A stretch of DNA of 64,000 nt from contig NZ_MPPI01000005.1 in NCBI RefSeq assembly GCF_001895925.1, positions 145,744 to 209,743 on the forward strand, in the 5' to 3' direction. This DNA comes from Phormidesmis priestleyi ULC007 (GTDB lineage Bacteria; Cyanobacteriota; Cyanobacteriia; Leptolyngbyales; Leptolyngbyaceae). Below the pieces are notes generated by a model, which was not told where the DNA came from, searched no databases, and worked only from the letters and a program-made list of their open reading frames with translations. Positions 32,826-42,821 of the stretch are shown here, in pieces. Made by a program: the position numbers and the translations under genes. Position 1 is the first letter of the stretch. The number at the start of each line of letters is the position of its first letter.

Positions 32826-34547
32826 TTAGTAGAAGCTACCAGATTTACGATGATGCACCGCAGTCACCCCTTTTTGTTCTAAAACTTTGCCGTTTTCAAC
32901 GATCGCATAGAGTAACCAATGATCACCGCATTCCATTCGGTTTTGCACGGTGCATTCCAAATAAGCCAGCCCGTCAAGCAACACAGGGCATCCGTTTGCC
33001 GCTACCTCGATTTCGATTTCAGCAAATCGATCTTCTCCAGGAGCCGCAGGTTTAACAAAGTGTCGTCTGAGGTTGCGCCCTTCTTTGAGAATGTTGAGGA
33101 CAAACTGATCGCCCACATGATCAAGAACGCCATCAGCGCGGTCTTTTGCGATCGCCACCGTCACCCCCGGCGGACTGAACGTTGCCTGCGAAACCCAAGA
33201 AGTTAACATTCCCTCGGCAGTATCACCCTGTTTGGCAGTGACTACACAGAGAGAGCCAACGACTCTGCCCAATGCCTGCTCAGTCCGATCGCTTTGCCCT
33301 GCCGGAGCAACTTGATGCGGAACCCGAACCTTTTTCGCCTTTTTCAAAGCTTGAGCAAATTCGGCACCTGCGGCTTCACACTGTTGCAGCACTTCGTCAG
33401 TCGGCGTGAATTTAATGCGAATCGAGTCAAAACCAAACCCATAGCCTGCATCTTGCAGTTTGCTTTCGAGGAGGTCGATCGCTTCCCCACTCCAGCCATA
33501 AGAACCGAACACACCCGCAAGTTTTGTCTTAGAAGCCGTTGAGAGAATTAATCCTAGTGCGGTTTGAATTTGCGTGGGTGCGTGTCCGCCCAGGGTTGGC
33601 GAACCGATAATGAAACCATCACAGCGCTCGATCGCTGCTACGATTTCAGCCGAGTCAGCAAATTCACAGTTAATCGACTCGATCGCAACATCGGCTTGGG
33701 TCAGCCCTTGGGCGATCGCTTGTCCGGCAGTTGCGGTGTTGCCATAGGCAGAAGTGTAGAGAATCGCGACCGAGAGTTCTTGAGTTTTTTGCTGCTCACA
33801 CCATTGCCGATAGTCAAGATTAAAGCGGCTGAGGCTATAGCGCACTAAAGGGCCATGACCCACGGCATACATTTTGGCAGGAAAGGCGGCTAATTTATCT
33901 AAAGCCGCTTCTATCTGCCGAGACTGCGACGCGTGAAGACAATCAAAATAATAGTGCCGATCGTCGTCTAGCTGCTTCCAGTTCTCGTCGAGAATGGGGT
34001 CATCACAAATGTGGGCACCAAACAGCTTATCGGTATAGAGAATGCGAGTGGCGGAGTCAAAAGTGCAGAGTCCGTCAACCCAGCGAGGAGTCGGAACAAA
34101 GGCAAATCGCAGCTCGTGCCCCTTGCCCAAATCTAAAACTTCTTCACCGCGGACAGCATTGATCCGCAAATCTTGGTCTGGAAAGGCAGCTTTGAGCGCA
34201 TTAGCGGCGGGTTTTGAGCAGACGATCGTCATTTGCGGTGCCAGCTCGATCAATCGCTTGAGCGTCGTTAGACGATTGGGATTAACGTGCCCCAAAATCA
34301 CATAATCCAGCTTTTGAAAATACTGATGATCGTGCAGTTCCTTGAGAAAAATATCTGTAAAAGAACTGCCAGGCGGGTCAATCAGTGCCGTTTTTTCGCC
34401 CTGAATTAAGTAAGAATTTGCGGTCGTTCCGCGTTGACGAGAGTATTCGATCTCAAATTTGAGCCGATCCCAGGTGCGCGATCGCAACACCCATGTCTCC
34501 GCACCAATTTCAGCAACTTGAACGTCTTTGGGTTTGATGTCAGCCAT
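32826..34547 (-). CDS. flv1: Flavodiiron protein Flv1-type
   Basis: 573 residues in three domains: metallo-beta-lactamase-like (about 35-240), flavodoxin-like (about 255-395, SVAILYTSAYGNTATAGQAI) and a C-terminal flavin-reductase-like domain (about 425-573). The diiron ligands are non-canonical: the usual HxExDH is HVNPNR (87-92), and later ligand positions also differ (TPRWVDG), as in cyanobacterial Flv1/Flv2. Flv1 acts with Flv3 in NAD(P)H- or ferredoxin-linked reduction of O2 to water at photosystem I. The assignment to Flv1 rather than Flv2 rests on pairing with a clear Flv3. Both end in an HHRKSG/HHRKAG tail. Confidence 0.88.
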   Translation of the reverse strand: MADIKPKDVQVAEIGAETWVLRSRTWDRLKFEIEYSRQRGTTANSYLIQGEKTALIDPPGSSFTDIFLKELHDHQYFQKLDYVILGHVNPNRLTTLKRLIELAPQMTIVCSKPAANALKAAFPDQDLRINAVRGEEVLDLGKGHELRFAFVPTPRWVDGLCTFDSATRILYTDKLFGAHICDDPILDENWKQLDDDRHYYFDCLHASQSRQIEAALDKLAAFPAKMYAVGHGPLVRYSLSRFNLDYRQWCEQQKTQELSVAILYTSAYGNTATAGQAIAQGLTQADVAIESINCEFADSAEIVAAIERCDGFIIGSPTLGGHAPTQIQTALGLILSTASKTKLAGVFGSYGWSGEAIDLLESKLQDAGYGFGFDSIRIKFTPTDEVLQQCEAAGAEFAQALKKAKKVRVPHQVAPAGQSDRTEQALGRVVGSLCVVTAKQGDTAEGMLTSWVSQATFSPPGVTVAIAKDRADGVLDHVGDQFVLNILKEGRNLRRHFVKPAAPGEDRFAEIEIEVAANGCPVLLDGLAYLECTVQNRMECGDHWLLYAIVENGKVLEQKGVTAVHHRKSGSFY

Positions 34548-34604
34548 AAGTGTGGAGAGACTTGGGATCGTGGATTAAATGGTGTCTGTTATTTGCAGAG
34601 CTAA

Positions 34605-34630
34605 GGGGCACGGCAGTGCTATGCCCGTAC
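34605..34630. repeat. Palindromic repeat (GGGCACG family) between flv3 and flv1
   Basis: GGGGCACGGCAGTGCTATGC followed by CCGTAC, a related imperfect palindrome in the 99-base gap between flv3 and flv1. Confidence 0.6.
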
Positions 34631-34646
34631 AGCGGATCTGCAAGCT

Positions 34647-36398
34647 TTAGTAGTGGTTGCCGGCTTTGCGATGGTGAACGGCGGTCAGTGCTTCGGATTT
34701 GGCGACTCGCCCCGCGTCGATCGTGCTGTAGACGATCCAGTGATCGCTGCACTCCATGCGGCTGACGACTTCGCACTCGATATAAGCCAGAGAGTCTGCC
34801 AATATCGGAGAACCATTGGTTGCAGGATAGGTTTTCACGTCGGCAAAGCGATCGGCACCCGGCGCAAATCGCTTCAAAAAGTGCTTCATCAAAATCTGAT
34901 AGTTGCCTTCTTCTAAAACGTTGAGAACGAAGCGATCGCCCAGGTGCATAAACGATTCGATGGCGCGATCTTTGGCAACAGCGATCGTGATGCCCAACGG
35001 CTCAAAGCTAGCCTGAGACACCCACGAAGCTAACATGGCGCTAGAGATATCGCCCTTTTTGGCGGTGATGATATAGAGTCCGCCACTCAGACGACCCAGC
35101 GCTTTATCAAGTTCACCATCGAGAGATTTCATTTGTTTGACGGTGCGATCGCGGGTGAGCCACTGCCCTAAGTCAGTCCCCGCTTCGTCGCAGAGTTGAT
35201 AAGTCGCCTCGCTGGGAAGTTCTTTAATGTGAATCGGTGGAAAGGCTTCGGTTAAACCGATTTCTTGAAACTGGTTGCGAATGGGGTAGACCGACTCATC
35301 ATCGCCGCCGCCTGCCTCAAACAAACCCACAGACTGTTTTGCGTTCGTCGCAGCAAAAATGGTACTCAGTCCCGCTTTTGCATTGGCAGCAAAGGTTCCC
35401 GATTGAGGCGGCATCCCGATCACTAGACCCGTCGCAATCTCGACTAACTCCCGCACTTCTTGAGGGTCGGCGACACGCAGATCCATCATTTCGACCAAAA
35501 CGCCCGTCTTGGTGATGCCGTTGGCGATCGCTTGGGCCAGTTGATCACTGTAGCCATACTCGGCTACATAAAATATGCCGACCGTCGTGGCTGCTTTGGC
35601 TTGGGTCTGACTCCATTCTTGGTAGCGTCCGACGAGTTCTTGAAGATTGTGACGCAGTAGGGGTCCGTGACCCGTCGCGATTGTGGTGATTTCGGGCAAT
35701 GCCGCCATGCGTTTGAGGGCAGACAGCACCGATCGGGCGTTGGGGCCCATCAAACAATCGTAGTAATAATGGTAGTCGTACTCGATCAACTCCAGGTCTT
35801 CGTCGTAGGTGTGATCGTCGCAGAAATGCATCCCAAACGCGTCGCACGTATAGAGCGTCTGAGTTTTATGGTCGAAGGTAAAAATCGTGTCCGGCCAGTG
35901 CAAATTCGGGGCAGAAATAAACTCTAGCTCGTGACCATTGCCTAAATCTAAGCGATCGCCATTCTTGACCACCTGACGCTTAAACGGCCGATGCACCAAC
36001 TCTTCTAAAAACTGAATCGCCACCTTTGCGCCGACCACTGTAATTTCAGGGTTCAGTTGCAAAACGTCTTTGACTAAACCGCTATGATCCGGCTCTGTAT
36101 GGCTAATAATTAAGTAGTCGATCGCGGCTGGATCAATGAGTCCTTGCAGAGCATCGAGATAAAGTTGACGAAACTTTTCGTGAGAGGTATCGACGAGTGC
36201 GATTTTCTCGCCCCGAATCAGAAAAGAGTTGTAGGTAGTCCCATTCTCTAAAGCAAACTCAATGTCAAAGCGATCGCGATCCCAATCGAGCGATCGTAGA
36301 GTTGTCGTGTCAGGTGCGATGTCAACCGTTTGAATGGTGAGCCGCCGTTGAGGACGACCTGATTGGCTAGCGCTTGCGCGATCAATGAGTGCTACCAT
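34647..36398 (-). CDS. flv3: Flavodiiron protein Flv3-type
   Basis: 583 residues, same three-domain layout as its neighbour. The diiron site is canonical: HTEPDH at 100-105, APNLHWPDTIFTF, DAFGMHFCDD and GHGPLLRH. The N-terminal region TTTLRSLDWDRDRFDIEFAL is typical of Flv3. Strong SD (AGGGAGG) 7-13 bases before the ATG and a CATAAT-like -10 about 20 bases further upstream. It precedes flv1 by 99 bases on the same strand, so the pair is probably one transcription unit, matching the known Flv1/Flv3 cooperation in electron dissipation under changing light. Confidence 0.92.
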   Translation of the reverse strand: MVALIDRASASQSGRPQRRLTIQTVDIAPDTTTLRSLDWDRDRFDIEFALENGTTYNSFLIRGEKIALVDTSHEKFRQLYLDALQGLIDPAAIDYLIISHTEPDHSGLVKDVLQLNPEITVVGAKVAIQFLEELVHRPFKRQVVKNGDRLDLGNGHELEFISAPNLHWPDTIFTFDHKTQTLYTCDAFGMHFCDDHTYDEDLELIEYDYHYYYDCLMGPNARSVLSALKRMAALPEITTIATGHGPLLRHNLQELVGRYQEWSQTQAKAATTVGIFYVAEYGYSDQLAQAIANGITKTGVLVEMMDLRVADPQEVRELVEIATGLVIGMPPQSGTFAANAKAGLSTIFAATNAKQSVGLFEAGGGDDESVYPIRNQFQEIGLTEAFPPIHIKELPSEATYQLCDEAGTDLGQWLTRDRTVKQMKSLDGELDKALGRLSGGLYIITAKKGDISSAMLASWVSQASFEPLGITIAVAKDRAIESFMHLGDRFVLNVLEEGNYQILMKHFLKRFAPGADRFADVKTYPATNGSPILADSLAYIECEVVSRMECSDHWIVYSTIDAGRVAKSEALTAVHHRKAGNHY

Positions 36399-36552
36399 AA
36401 CTGCCTCCCTACAACTTTTTGTAAAATTATGTTTCTCTCTGATTCTAATCTTCCCTCAGAAAACCCGGTTTTGTAAAGTTCCGATAAGTAAAGATACCTA
36501 TCAAGAAACTTTATACCTAGACCTTTCTCTATCAAAGCCATAGTGAAGCCTC

Positions 36553-37341
36553 GTGACTGAAGATTGGTTAGCGCTGATTGTGGGTAATTCTCGTCTGCAC
36601 TGGGCTTGGTGGGCAGACAAAACGCTGCACCAAACTTGGGACACGCCTCATTTACAAGCAGAAAAAGTTGGGTTGTTAATTGAGAGTCAGTTCAATTTTA
36701 AGGACTATGAAATTCCTCGATCGGCTGTGATGCCCGTTTGGAAGACGTTACCAGACCTCTGGATCTCGTCTGTGGCTGTTGAACAAGCTCAACTTTGGGA
36801 GGTTTATCCACGCGTCAGAACGATCACACTCGCTCAGGTTCCGCTTAAAAATACCTATCCCACATTAGGAGTGGATCGCGCTTTAGCAGTTTGGGGCGCG
36901 ATCGCAACCTACGGCGCTCCCATTTTAGTCATTGATGGGGGCACAGCCCTGACTTTTACGGGGGCAGATGAGTCGCGATCGTTCGTCGGTGGTGCCATTC
37001 TACCCGGCTTACAGCTACAGTTTCGGATGCTGGGACAAGCCACTTCTGCGCTGCCAGTGATTGAAACCGGGATGATGACACTGCCCGATCGTTGGGCGAT
37101 GGATACGATCTCAGCCATGCAAAGCGGCATTCTCTACACGGTTTTATCAGGTGTTCGCAGCTTTGTAGAAGACTGGCAGCAACGGTTTCCCAATAGTGTT
37201 GTCGTTTTTACCGGAGGCGATGGAATGCTGCTGCACCGCTATTTTCAGCAGCAATCTCCAGAGTTTGCGAGTCAGATTAGCGTTGATCCAAATTTGCTGT
37301 TTTGGGGAATGTGTTCAATTAAAAATCTTTTAGGAGCGTGA
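36553..37341 (+). CDS. coaX: Type III pantothenate kinase CoaX
   Basis: 262 residues from a GTG at 36553, giving MTEDWLALIVGNSRLHWAWW, the cyanobacterial family start. ASKHA-type kinase: phosphate-1 region GNSRLHWAW, GVDRALAVWGA (the GxDR motif), LVIDGGTALTFT (phosphate-2) and VVFTGGDGMLL. Catalyses the first step of CoA synthesis, phosphorylation of pantothenate, without being inhibited by CoA in characterised members. Divergent from flv3; 154 bases between. Confidence 0.93.
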   Translation: MTEDWLALIVGNSRLHWAWWADKTLHQTWDTPHLQAEKVGLLIESQFNFKDYEIPRSAVMPVWKTLPDLWISSVAVEQAQLWEVYPRVRTITLAQVPLKNTYPTLGVDRALAVWGAIATYGAPILVIDGGTALTFTGADESRSFVGGAILPGLQLQFRMLGQATSALPVIETGMMTLPDRWAMDTISAMQSGILYTVLSGVRSFVEDWQQRFPNSVVVFTGGDGMLLHRYFQQQSPEFASQISVDPNLLFWGMCSIKNLLGA

Positions 37342-37342
37342 A

Positions 37343-37518
37343 TTAACGTGAGTTCGACAAGCTTTTTCGCTTCGTTCTCAGTGGCTTGTGCCCCCTAAAT
37401 CCCCCATTTTGGGGGCACAAGCCAAAATCTCCGGTTCAAAGTCCCCCAATTTTGGGGGATTCAGGGGGCTTCCTGAATTCATCATCGGAGTGAACTACTT
37501 CTACCGAACTGACGTTAA
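37343..37518. repeat. MITE-like element, TTAACGT family, copy 2
   Basis: 176 bp starting TTAACGTGAGTTCGACAAGC and ending CGAACTGACGTTAA. Contains two hairpins (CCCCCTAAATCCCCCATTTT and AGTCCCCCAATTTTGGGGGA). Starts two bases after the coaX stop. Confidence 0.85.
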
Positions 37519-37528
37519 TTCACAGTTC

Positions 37529-37984
37529 TCAATCTAGGGTCGTTTGCCCCTTAAAGTAGTCTTGCAACTGCTGTCGGTGATCGTGAGCCAGCCGACCTTC
37601 GGGAATTGAATCTGGGTTAAACGCTTGCACGTCAGAGACTTCTAGGGTGTCTCGAATCTGCATCGTGCCTTGAACATCCGCTTCGACGACCACACAAATC
37701 GAGTGAATGCGCGGATCGCGATCGGGCGCTGAATAGATCCCCACGAGACGACGAATTTGAGTCACCTCTAGTCCAGTTTCTTCTGCCAGTTCGCGCCGCA
37801 CGGCAGTGGCAATGTTTTCGCCCCAATCGACGATGCCGCCTGGTAAGCCCCATAGCCCGTTATCGCGGCGACGGATCAACACAATGCGACCATCTGGCAA
37901 GATGGGGATGATGCTAGTGCCTGTGATGGGATGGCGAAAAATGATGCCCAACACAGTTTGAGTAAAGTGCCACAACCGATCCAT
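37529..37984 (-). CDS. Nudix hydrolase
   Basis: 151 residues. Complete Nudix box from about residue 50: GGIVDWGENIATAVRRELAE followed by ETGL, fitting GX5EX7REUXEEXGU with all catalytic Glu. N-terminal strand IIPILPDGRIVLIRRRDNGLW. The family hydrolyses nucleoside diphosphate-linked substrates (e.g. dNTPs, NADH, ADP-ribose); the exact substrate is not evident. Single gene. Confidence 0.9.
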   Translation of the reverse strand: MDRLWHFTQTVLGIIFRHPITGTSIIPILPDGRIVLIRRRDNGLWGLPGGIVDWGENIATAVRRELAEETGLEVTQIRRLVGIYSAPDRDPRIHSICVVVEADVQGTMQIRDTLEVSDVQAFNPDSIPEGRLAHDHRQQLQDYFKGQTTLD

Positions 37985-38115
37985 GAATTAACTAATGACA
38001 GCAAAGTAGAGAGGCGAAGTCGAACCGCAGCGAGGTTGGATCTTAGAAGAAATTCTTTCTAAGACTCAAAAATCAGAGCAATTCATCTTTAAGAATACTC
38101 AGAGTTTGATCCCAA

Positions 38116-38574
38116 TCAGGCCAAATCGCTCAAAATTTGTGTTGCATGAGCATCTGGCTTAACTTTTTTATAGATAGTCTCGATCGTGCCATCCGCGCTA
38201 ATCACGAACGTATTGCGACTGATTCCTAAATATTCTTTGCCCATAAATTTCTTTAAGCCATAGCTGTCGTAGGTTTCGGCAACTTTTCCGCCCTCGTCAC
38301 ACAGCAGAGAAAAAGGGAGATCATATTTCGTCACAAACTTTGCATGGGATTTTGCATCATCGGTGCTGATGCCCAACACAACTACATCTTGTGCTTGATA
38401 ATCCGCGTAAGCGTCTCGAAAGCCACACGCTTCTTTGGTGCATCCCGGTGTGTTGTCACGCGGGTAGAAGAAAAGCACCACGCGCTTACCTTTTAAGTCA
38501 GATAGTCGAACCAGACTGTCGTTGGTATCAGACAAACTAAAATCAGGGGCAATATCGCCAATTTGCAGAGCCAT
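38116..38574 (-). CDS. Peroxiredoxin Q / BCP type
   Basis: 152 residues, thioredoxin fold. Peroxidatic Cys45 in YPRDNTPGCTKEACGFRD and resolving Cys50, the 1+4 spacing of PrxQ/Bcp. Further motifs: VVLGISTDDAKSHAKF and FSLLCDEGGKVAETYDSYG. Reduces H2O2 and organic hydroperoxides using thioredoxin. Cytoplasmic, no signal peptide. Confidence 0.94.
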   Translation of the reverse strand: MALQIGDIAPDFSLSDTNDSLVRLSDLKGKRVVLFFYPRDNTPGCTKEACGFRDAYADYQAQDVVVLGISTDDAKSHAKFVTKYDLPFSLLCDEGGKVAETYDSYGLKKFMGKEYLGISRNTFVISADGTIETIYKKVKPDAHATQILSDLA

Positions 38575-38588
38575 AGAAATCCCTTAAT

Positions 38589-38744
38589 TTAACGTGAATT
38601 CGATGAAGCTTTTTGCTACGGTTGAAAATCCGGGCTGCCCCCTAAATCCCCCAAAATTGGGGGACTTTGAACCTAAATTCTGGGGGATTTAGGGGGCTGA
38701 AGCGCTGAAGAACGCAGCGAAAGAACTCATCGAACTGACGTTAA
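38589..38744. repeat. MITE-like element, TTAACGT family, copy 3
   Basis: 156 bp from TTAACGTGAATTCGATGAAG to ATCGAACTGACGTTAA. Contains CCCCCTAAATCCCCCAAAAT and ATTCTGGGGGATTTAGGGGG. Ends one base before the argH stop codon, between argH and the peroxiredoxin gene. Confidence 0.85.
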
Positions 38745-38745
38745 T

Positions 38746-40149
38746 TTACTCTTCCTTGACTCGTTTCTGCGCGTCTTCTAGCGCTTTTTGCACTTGCTCA
38801 AATCCGGTGCCGCCATAGCTATTTCTGGCAGACACCACTTGTTCGGGTGCGATCGCGTCATACACATCGGCTTCAAAGGCAGGATGCAGATCTTTCCACT
38901 CGTCTAGGGTCAAGTCTTTAAGCAGTTTGTTTGCCGCCAAAGAGGTTTTGACGACCTTTCCTACCAGACCATAAGCTTCGCGAAACGGAACGCCCTTTTT
39001 AGCTAGATAATCTGCTACATCTGTGGCGTTAGAAAAGTCTTCGTTCACCGCTTCAGTCAATCGCGCCGTCTGAAACTCTAGCCCTTCACTTAGCAGAATC
39101 GTCATCGCTTCTAGACAAACTTTGACGGTTTTGACTCCATCAAATAGCGCCTCTTTGTCTTCTTGCAAATCTTTGTTGTAGGCCAGAGGCAGCCCTTTCA
39201 TTAAGACTAGCATTGCCTGAAGGTGTCCAAAAACTCTGCCAGTTTTGCCGCGCACCAGTTCGGGCACATCAGGATTCTTCTTTTGCGGCATAATGCTCGA
39301 ACCCGTTGCACAGCTATCTTTAAGGCTGACAAAGCTAAACTCTTGCGATGCCCAAAGAATCACCTCTTCAGACAAGCGGCTGAGATGCACCATGATCAGA
39401 CTCGCTGCACAGAGAAACTCGATCGCAAAGTCTCGATCGCTCACGCCATCCAAACTATTGGCATAGACTCCACCAAAATTTAGCCGTTCGGCAGCAAAGT
39501 GGCGATCGATCGGAAAGGTCGTTCCTGCAAGTGCGCCAGAGCCTAAAGGAGAAATATTTACGCGTTGACAAATTTCACCTAAGCGCTGCCAGTCTCGCTG
39601 TGTCATCTCAAAATAAGCCAGAAGATGGTGCGCCAAGCTAATCGGCTGCGCTCGCTGCAAGTGGGTATAGCCAGGAATCAGCGTTCTCACGTGCTGACTT
39701 GCCAGACTCAGCAAAACTTCTTGAAATTGACGAATCTGCTGACGAATCTGCTGGATCTGATCTCGCAAATAGAGGCGAGTATCGGTGCCTACTTGGTCAT
39801 TGCGCGATCGCGCCGTGTGCAGTTTTTTGCCCACATCGCCGACTAGCTCAGTCAATCGTCGCTCGACTGCAAAATGCACATCTTCTGCATCGGTGCCCGG
39901 CGTGAAGTTGCCCTGACGATATTCTTGACGAATTTGCTCAAGTCCGCGCACCAGTTCCGCGCCTTCGTCAGCCGAAATAATGCCCGTTTTAGCCAGCATT
40001 TCGGCGTGCGCCTGAGAGCCAGTCAGGTCATATTCGATCAGTTGAATATCAAAGTGGATGCTGGCGTTAAAGTCGGCGATCGCAGGGTGCAACGTCGATT
40101 CAAATCGCTGGCTCCAAGTTTGGGTCGAGGGCTGATTGGCTTGAGTCAA
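38746..40149 (-). CDS. argH: Argininosuccinate lyase
   Basis: 467 residues, the usual length. Cleaves argininosuccinate to arginine and fumarate, last step of arginine synthesis. Superfamily signature [12 protein letters not shown] at 283-294 with catalytic Ser in the flexible loop, plus [33 protein letters not shown] and [17 protein letters not shown] with active-site His. Tetrameric and cytoplasmic. Single gene; a MITE-like copy abuts its 3' end. Confidence 0.97.
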   Translation of the reverse strand: MTQANQPSTQTWSQRFESTLHPAIADFNASIHFDIQLIEYDLTGSQAHAEMLAKTGIISADEGAELVRGLEQIRQEYRQGNFTPGTDAEDVHFAVERRLTELVGDVGKKLHTARSRNDQVGTDTRLYLRDQIQQIRQQIRQFQEVLLSLASQHVRTLIPGYTHLQRAQPISLAHHLLAYFEMTQRDWQRLGEICQRVNISPLGSGALAGTTFPIDRHFAAERLNFGGVYANSLDGVSDRDFAIEFLCAASLIMVHLSRLSEEVILWASQEFSFVSLKDSCATGSSIMPQKKNPDVPELVRGKTGRVFGHLQAMLVLMKGLPLAYNKDLQEDKEALFDGVKTVKVCLEAMTILLSEGLEFQTARLTEAVNEDFSNATDVADYLAKKGVPFREAYGLVGKVVKTSLAANKLLKDLTLDEWKDLHPAFEADVYDAIAPEQVVSARNSYGGTGFEQVQKALEDAQKRVKEE

Positions 40150-40259
40150 AAGAAATCCTCTCTAGGCTGCGACGATAGACACTCGACTATACCAGAGGAG
40201 CCGAAACGGATTCTAGCGGGTTAGTGGGTTTGTGTCAGCGATCGATGAGGAACGAGCCA

Positions 40260-40505
40260 TCAGCCATAAGTGGTCAACGCTCTCGCCATGTAGCCTAAAA
40301 TCAGCCCGACTAGAAATGCCCAAACTTGACCCGTTTTAACAAAATGACTCCAAGCTCTGCCGACATCGCCTCCGATGTCGGTTTCTTTAAATTGCTGGCC
40401 AAGAACGACCCAATCGTGCGGTAACTGCCAGTGCATTTGCAGCAGGTCGCTCCAGTGAGTCATGCCCAGCAGCCAGGTGGTCATCTCGTGCATTATGTGA
40501 ATCAT
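40260..40505 (-). CDS. Small membrane protein of unknown function
   Basis: 81 residues. A SD GAGGAG lies about 10-15 bases before ATG 40505. The N-terminal half is His/Trp/Met rich (MIHIMHEMTTWLLGMTHWSD, then LLQMHWQLPHDW), suggesting metal or membrane-surface contacts. The C-terminus is one membrane helix (VWAFLVGLILGYMARALTTYG). No family recognised. The next gene downstream (argH) is 110 bases away. Confidence 0.6.
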   Translation of the reverse strand: MIHIMHEMTTWLLGMTHWSDLLQMHWQLPHDWVVLGQQFKETDIGGDVGRAWSHFVKTGQVWAFLVGLILGYMARALTTYG

Positions 40506-40603
40506 TTCTGTCGTCTCCTCAAACCGGATGGTGATTGCTGCGGTATTTCACGTCCAAGAGCTTTCTTGTACCACAGAATTGAGCAGACGACATGTTTAGC
40601 GAA

Positions 40604-40673
40604 CGCTAATGTTAGAAGCAGCAGCGATCGCTAATGTTAGAAGCGGCAGCCGACGCTAATTTAGAAGCGGCAT
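40604..40673. repeat. Three tandem 25-bp repeats over the regulator 3' end
   Basis: Units CGCTAATGTTAGAAGCAGCA, CGCTAATGTTAGAAGCGGCA and CGCTAATTTAGAAGCGGCAT occur with a period of 25 bp. The last unit encodes the final codons and stop of the adjacent NarL-type regulator; it lacks one base (ATTTAG for ATGTTAG), and that change creates its present stop codon. Confidence 0.75.
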
Positions 40674-41369
40674 CACAGAGTTGGCAATGATGGCAGCTTG
40701 GGTACGATCGCGCAAGTTCAGTCGTCCTAAAATGCTGGCGACGTGATTTTTGACCGTTCCTTCAGAGATTTCGAGCGATCGAGAAATTTCTCGGTTGCTG
40801 GAACCCGCGGCAATCAGTCTTAAAACTTGCCGTTCTCTGGTCGTGAGTTTGGTAAACCCAGGTGGCATGGGATGCGATCGCCGAGATGAACTGAATGCCA
40901 CTACGTTTGAGGTGCTGTTGTTGATATCAGGAATTGGCAGTGACGCAGATTCGCCAAACATGCCGCCTAATATTTTGGGCAAAATTCCGGGGCTAAGTTG
41001 GGTATAGCCTTTGTGAACAGAGCGCACCGCGTTAACTAATTCATCGGGGCACAAATCTTTAAGAAGATAGCCCTTTGCGCCGACTTTGAAGGCAGTAGTC
41101 ACCGACTCTTGATCGTCTAAATCGGTCAAAATTAAAACTTGACTCTCAGGAAATCGCTGACAAATTGTCTCAGTGGCGGCAATTCCGTCAGGTTTGGCAC
41201 AGCATGGATCAATCAAAACAATGTCTGGGTGTAGCTTTTCCACCTGGTGAATAGCGCTTTGTCCTGTATCTGCGTCTCCTACCACTTGCAAATCTTGCTC
41301 CTGATTAATCAAAGCCTTTAAGCCTTCACGAATCAGATTTTGGTCGTCAACGAGTAATACACGAATCAT
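40656..41369 (-). CDS. NarL/LuxR-family response regulator
   Basis: 237 residues. Receiver domain MIRVLLVDDQNLIREGLKAL with phospho-Asp54 (IVLIDPCCAKPDG; the position after it is altered from the usual MP) and the Lys of GYLLKDLCP. Linker of about 60 residues (IPDINNSTSNVVAFSSSRRS). C-terminal LuxR HTH: LTTRERQVLRLIAAGSSNRE, ISEGTVKNHVASILGRLNL. A transcription activator or repressor; no kinase adjacent. The 3' end lies in a tandem repeat. Confidence 0.92.
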   Translation of the reverse strand: MIRVLLVDDQNLIREGLKALINQEQDLQVVGDADTGQSAIHQVEKLHPDIVLIDPCCAKPDGIAATETICQRFPESQVLILTDLDDQESVTTAFKVGAKGYLLKDLCPDELVNAVRSVHKGYTQLSPGILPKILGGMFGESASLPIPDINNSTSNVVAFSSSRRSHPMPPGFTKLTTRERQVLRLIAAGSSNREISRSLEISEGTVKNHVASILGRLNLRDRTQAAIIANSVMPLLN

Positions 41370-41599
41370 GGCAGATAGCTCCGATCGGGTTTAGCCACGG
41401 GTAGTCTTAAACGGGAAGCCGCTCAAGCCTTGTGTCAAGGAACAACCCTTCCCAACGACGACATTTCATCAGTTTTGTTCCCGGTCTGATTAGTTTTGTT
41501 CCCAGATAGTTAGCGATCGATAAGTTTTTTTAGAGCCGAGAAGGTCTCGAAGGTTATATAGTTTCGCACTCTGACTTGAAATAAAAATTCTCCTGCCGT

Positions 41600-42562
41600 T
41601 TAATTGCACTGCGCCAGAGTAGGGTTGCCCCAAGCTTGAAGAATCACCTCTTCTAGACGAGATTTTTCAAAACGAGCGATACTGAACAAATCTTCTGACT
41701 GGTTTGCAAACTTTTCGGTGGGTGTTCCAAATGCAATTGCTGCTAAATAGTTGGCTTTTGCAACGACTTTCTTGGCTCTCAAATCATACTTACCATAGGG
41801 ATAAGTAAAGTAATTAACAGGGCGATCTAATTTAGACTCCAGGATTTTCTTGGATTCCACAACTTCTTGATAAAGCTTTTGATCTGATATTTTGGTTAGC
41901 GCAGGATGAGTTTTGCTGTGGGAAGAAATGGTAATCAGTGAATCATTTGCCATTGTTTTGAGTTGTTGCCAACTCAGATGAGTCCGACCTGCATTCACGC
42001 CTACCCAGCTTGTGTGAATAGAAAAAACAGCCGGATAACCATATTCTTTCAATAGTGGATAGGCGTATTGATAATGCCCACCGTAGCCATCATCGAAAGT
42101 CAATAAGATTGGTTTTTCGGGTAATGGGCTTCCGGTTCGTAAGTGAGCAATCAACTGATTGAGACTAATCGGAGTCACCTGACTCGATTTAATCAGTTCA
42201 AAGTGCTTCCTTAATTCTTGGGGTGTTAAATCATAAATTATCTTCTTTTCCTGCAAAATATCGTGATACATCATCACAGGAACTCTAGCTTTTAAGGAAG
42301 CTGGGTGTAGGGTTGGTAAAGGTGCAGTGGGTAGAGATAAAACTTTGTCACTGGCCGTTGTTCTAAATAATATCTTTGAACTATTCAACCTTTGATTGCT
42401 GACAAGTTTCAGTTCGCGACTTATATTTTTATGCTGACTACAGACTCCTTGATTAGTGGGCTGCTGTGTCATCAGTTTGAAACTAGAAGCGGACTGAGCA
42501 ACGCCTGACAAAGTTATCATCCATAGAGCAGTAACCAAAAGCAGCGTGAAAAAGCGTTTCAT
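41600..42562 (-). CDS. Secreted polysaccharide deacetylase (NodB-like)
   Basis: 320 residues. Signal peptide MKRFFTLLLVTALWMITLSG ending about AQSA (24-25). The catalytic NodB domain starts near 93: VPVMMYHDIL, motif 1 LTFDDGYGG with Asp157/158, motif 2 SSHSKTHP with two His (metal ligands), and YPYGKYD. Removes N-acetyl groups from extracellular glycan such as poly-GlcNAc or peptidoglycan. The gene is AT-richer than its neighbours and has fewer GCGATCGC motifs. Single gene. Confidence 0.9.
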   Translation of the reverse strand: MKRFFTLLLVTALWMITLSGVAQSASSFKLMTQQPTNQGVCSQHKNISRELKLVSNQRLNSSKILFRTTASDKVLSLPTAPLPTLHPASLKARVPVMMYHDILQEKKIIYDLTPQELRKHFELIKSSQVTPISLNQLIAHLRTGSPLPEKPILLTFDDGYGGHYQYAYPLLKEYGYPAVFSIHTSWVGVNAGRTHLSWQQLKTMANDSLITISSHSKTHPALTKISDQKLYQEVVESKKILESKLDRPVNYFTYPYGKYDLRAKKVVAKANYLAAIAFGTPTEKFANQSEDLFSIARFEKSRLEEVILQAWGNPTLAQCN

Positions 42563-42821
42563 CGTTTTGTATCTTATGTCTATTGATCAGAGATACAAGG
42601 CAAATGGGATGTTTACCGCAAAATCTCGATCGCTTCTAGCCAAAGTATCTAAAAATATCAGCCCAAAATTCGCCTTCAACTTCACTCAATAGGTGCGATC
42701 GAAGCTGGAATTTCTAAACCTTTTAATCGGATGATTTGGGAATTCTATTTTCTGGTGATTCTTTTTGCTGTATTCTGACTGAGTTATGGTTTAATTACCA
42801 ATTTAGACGGGTTATCACTTT

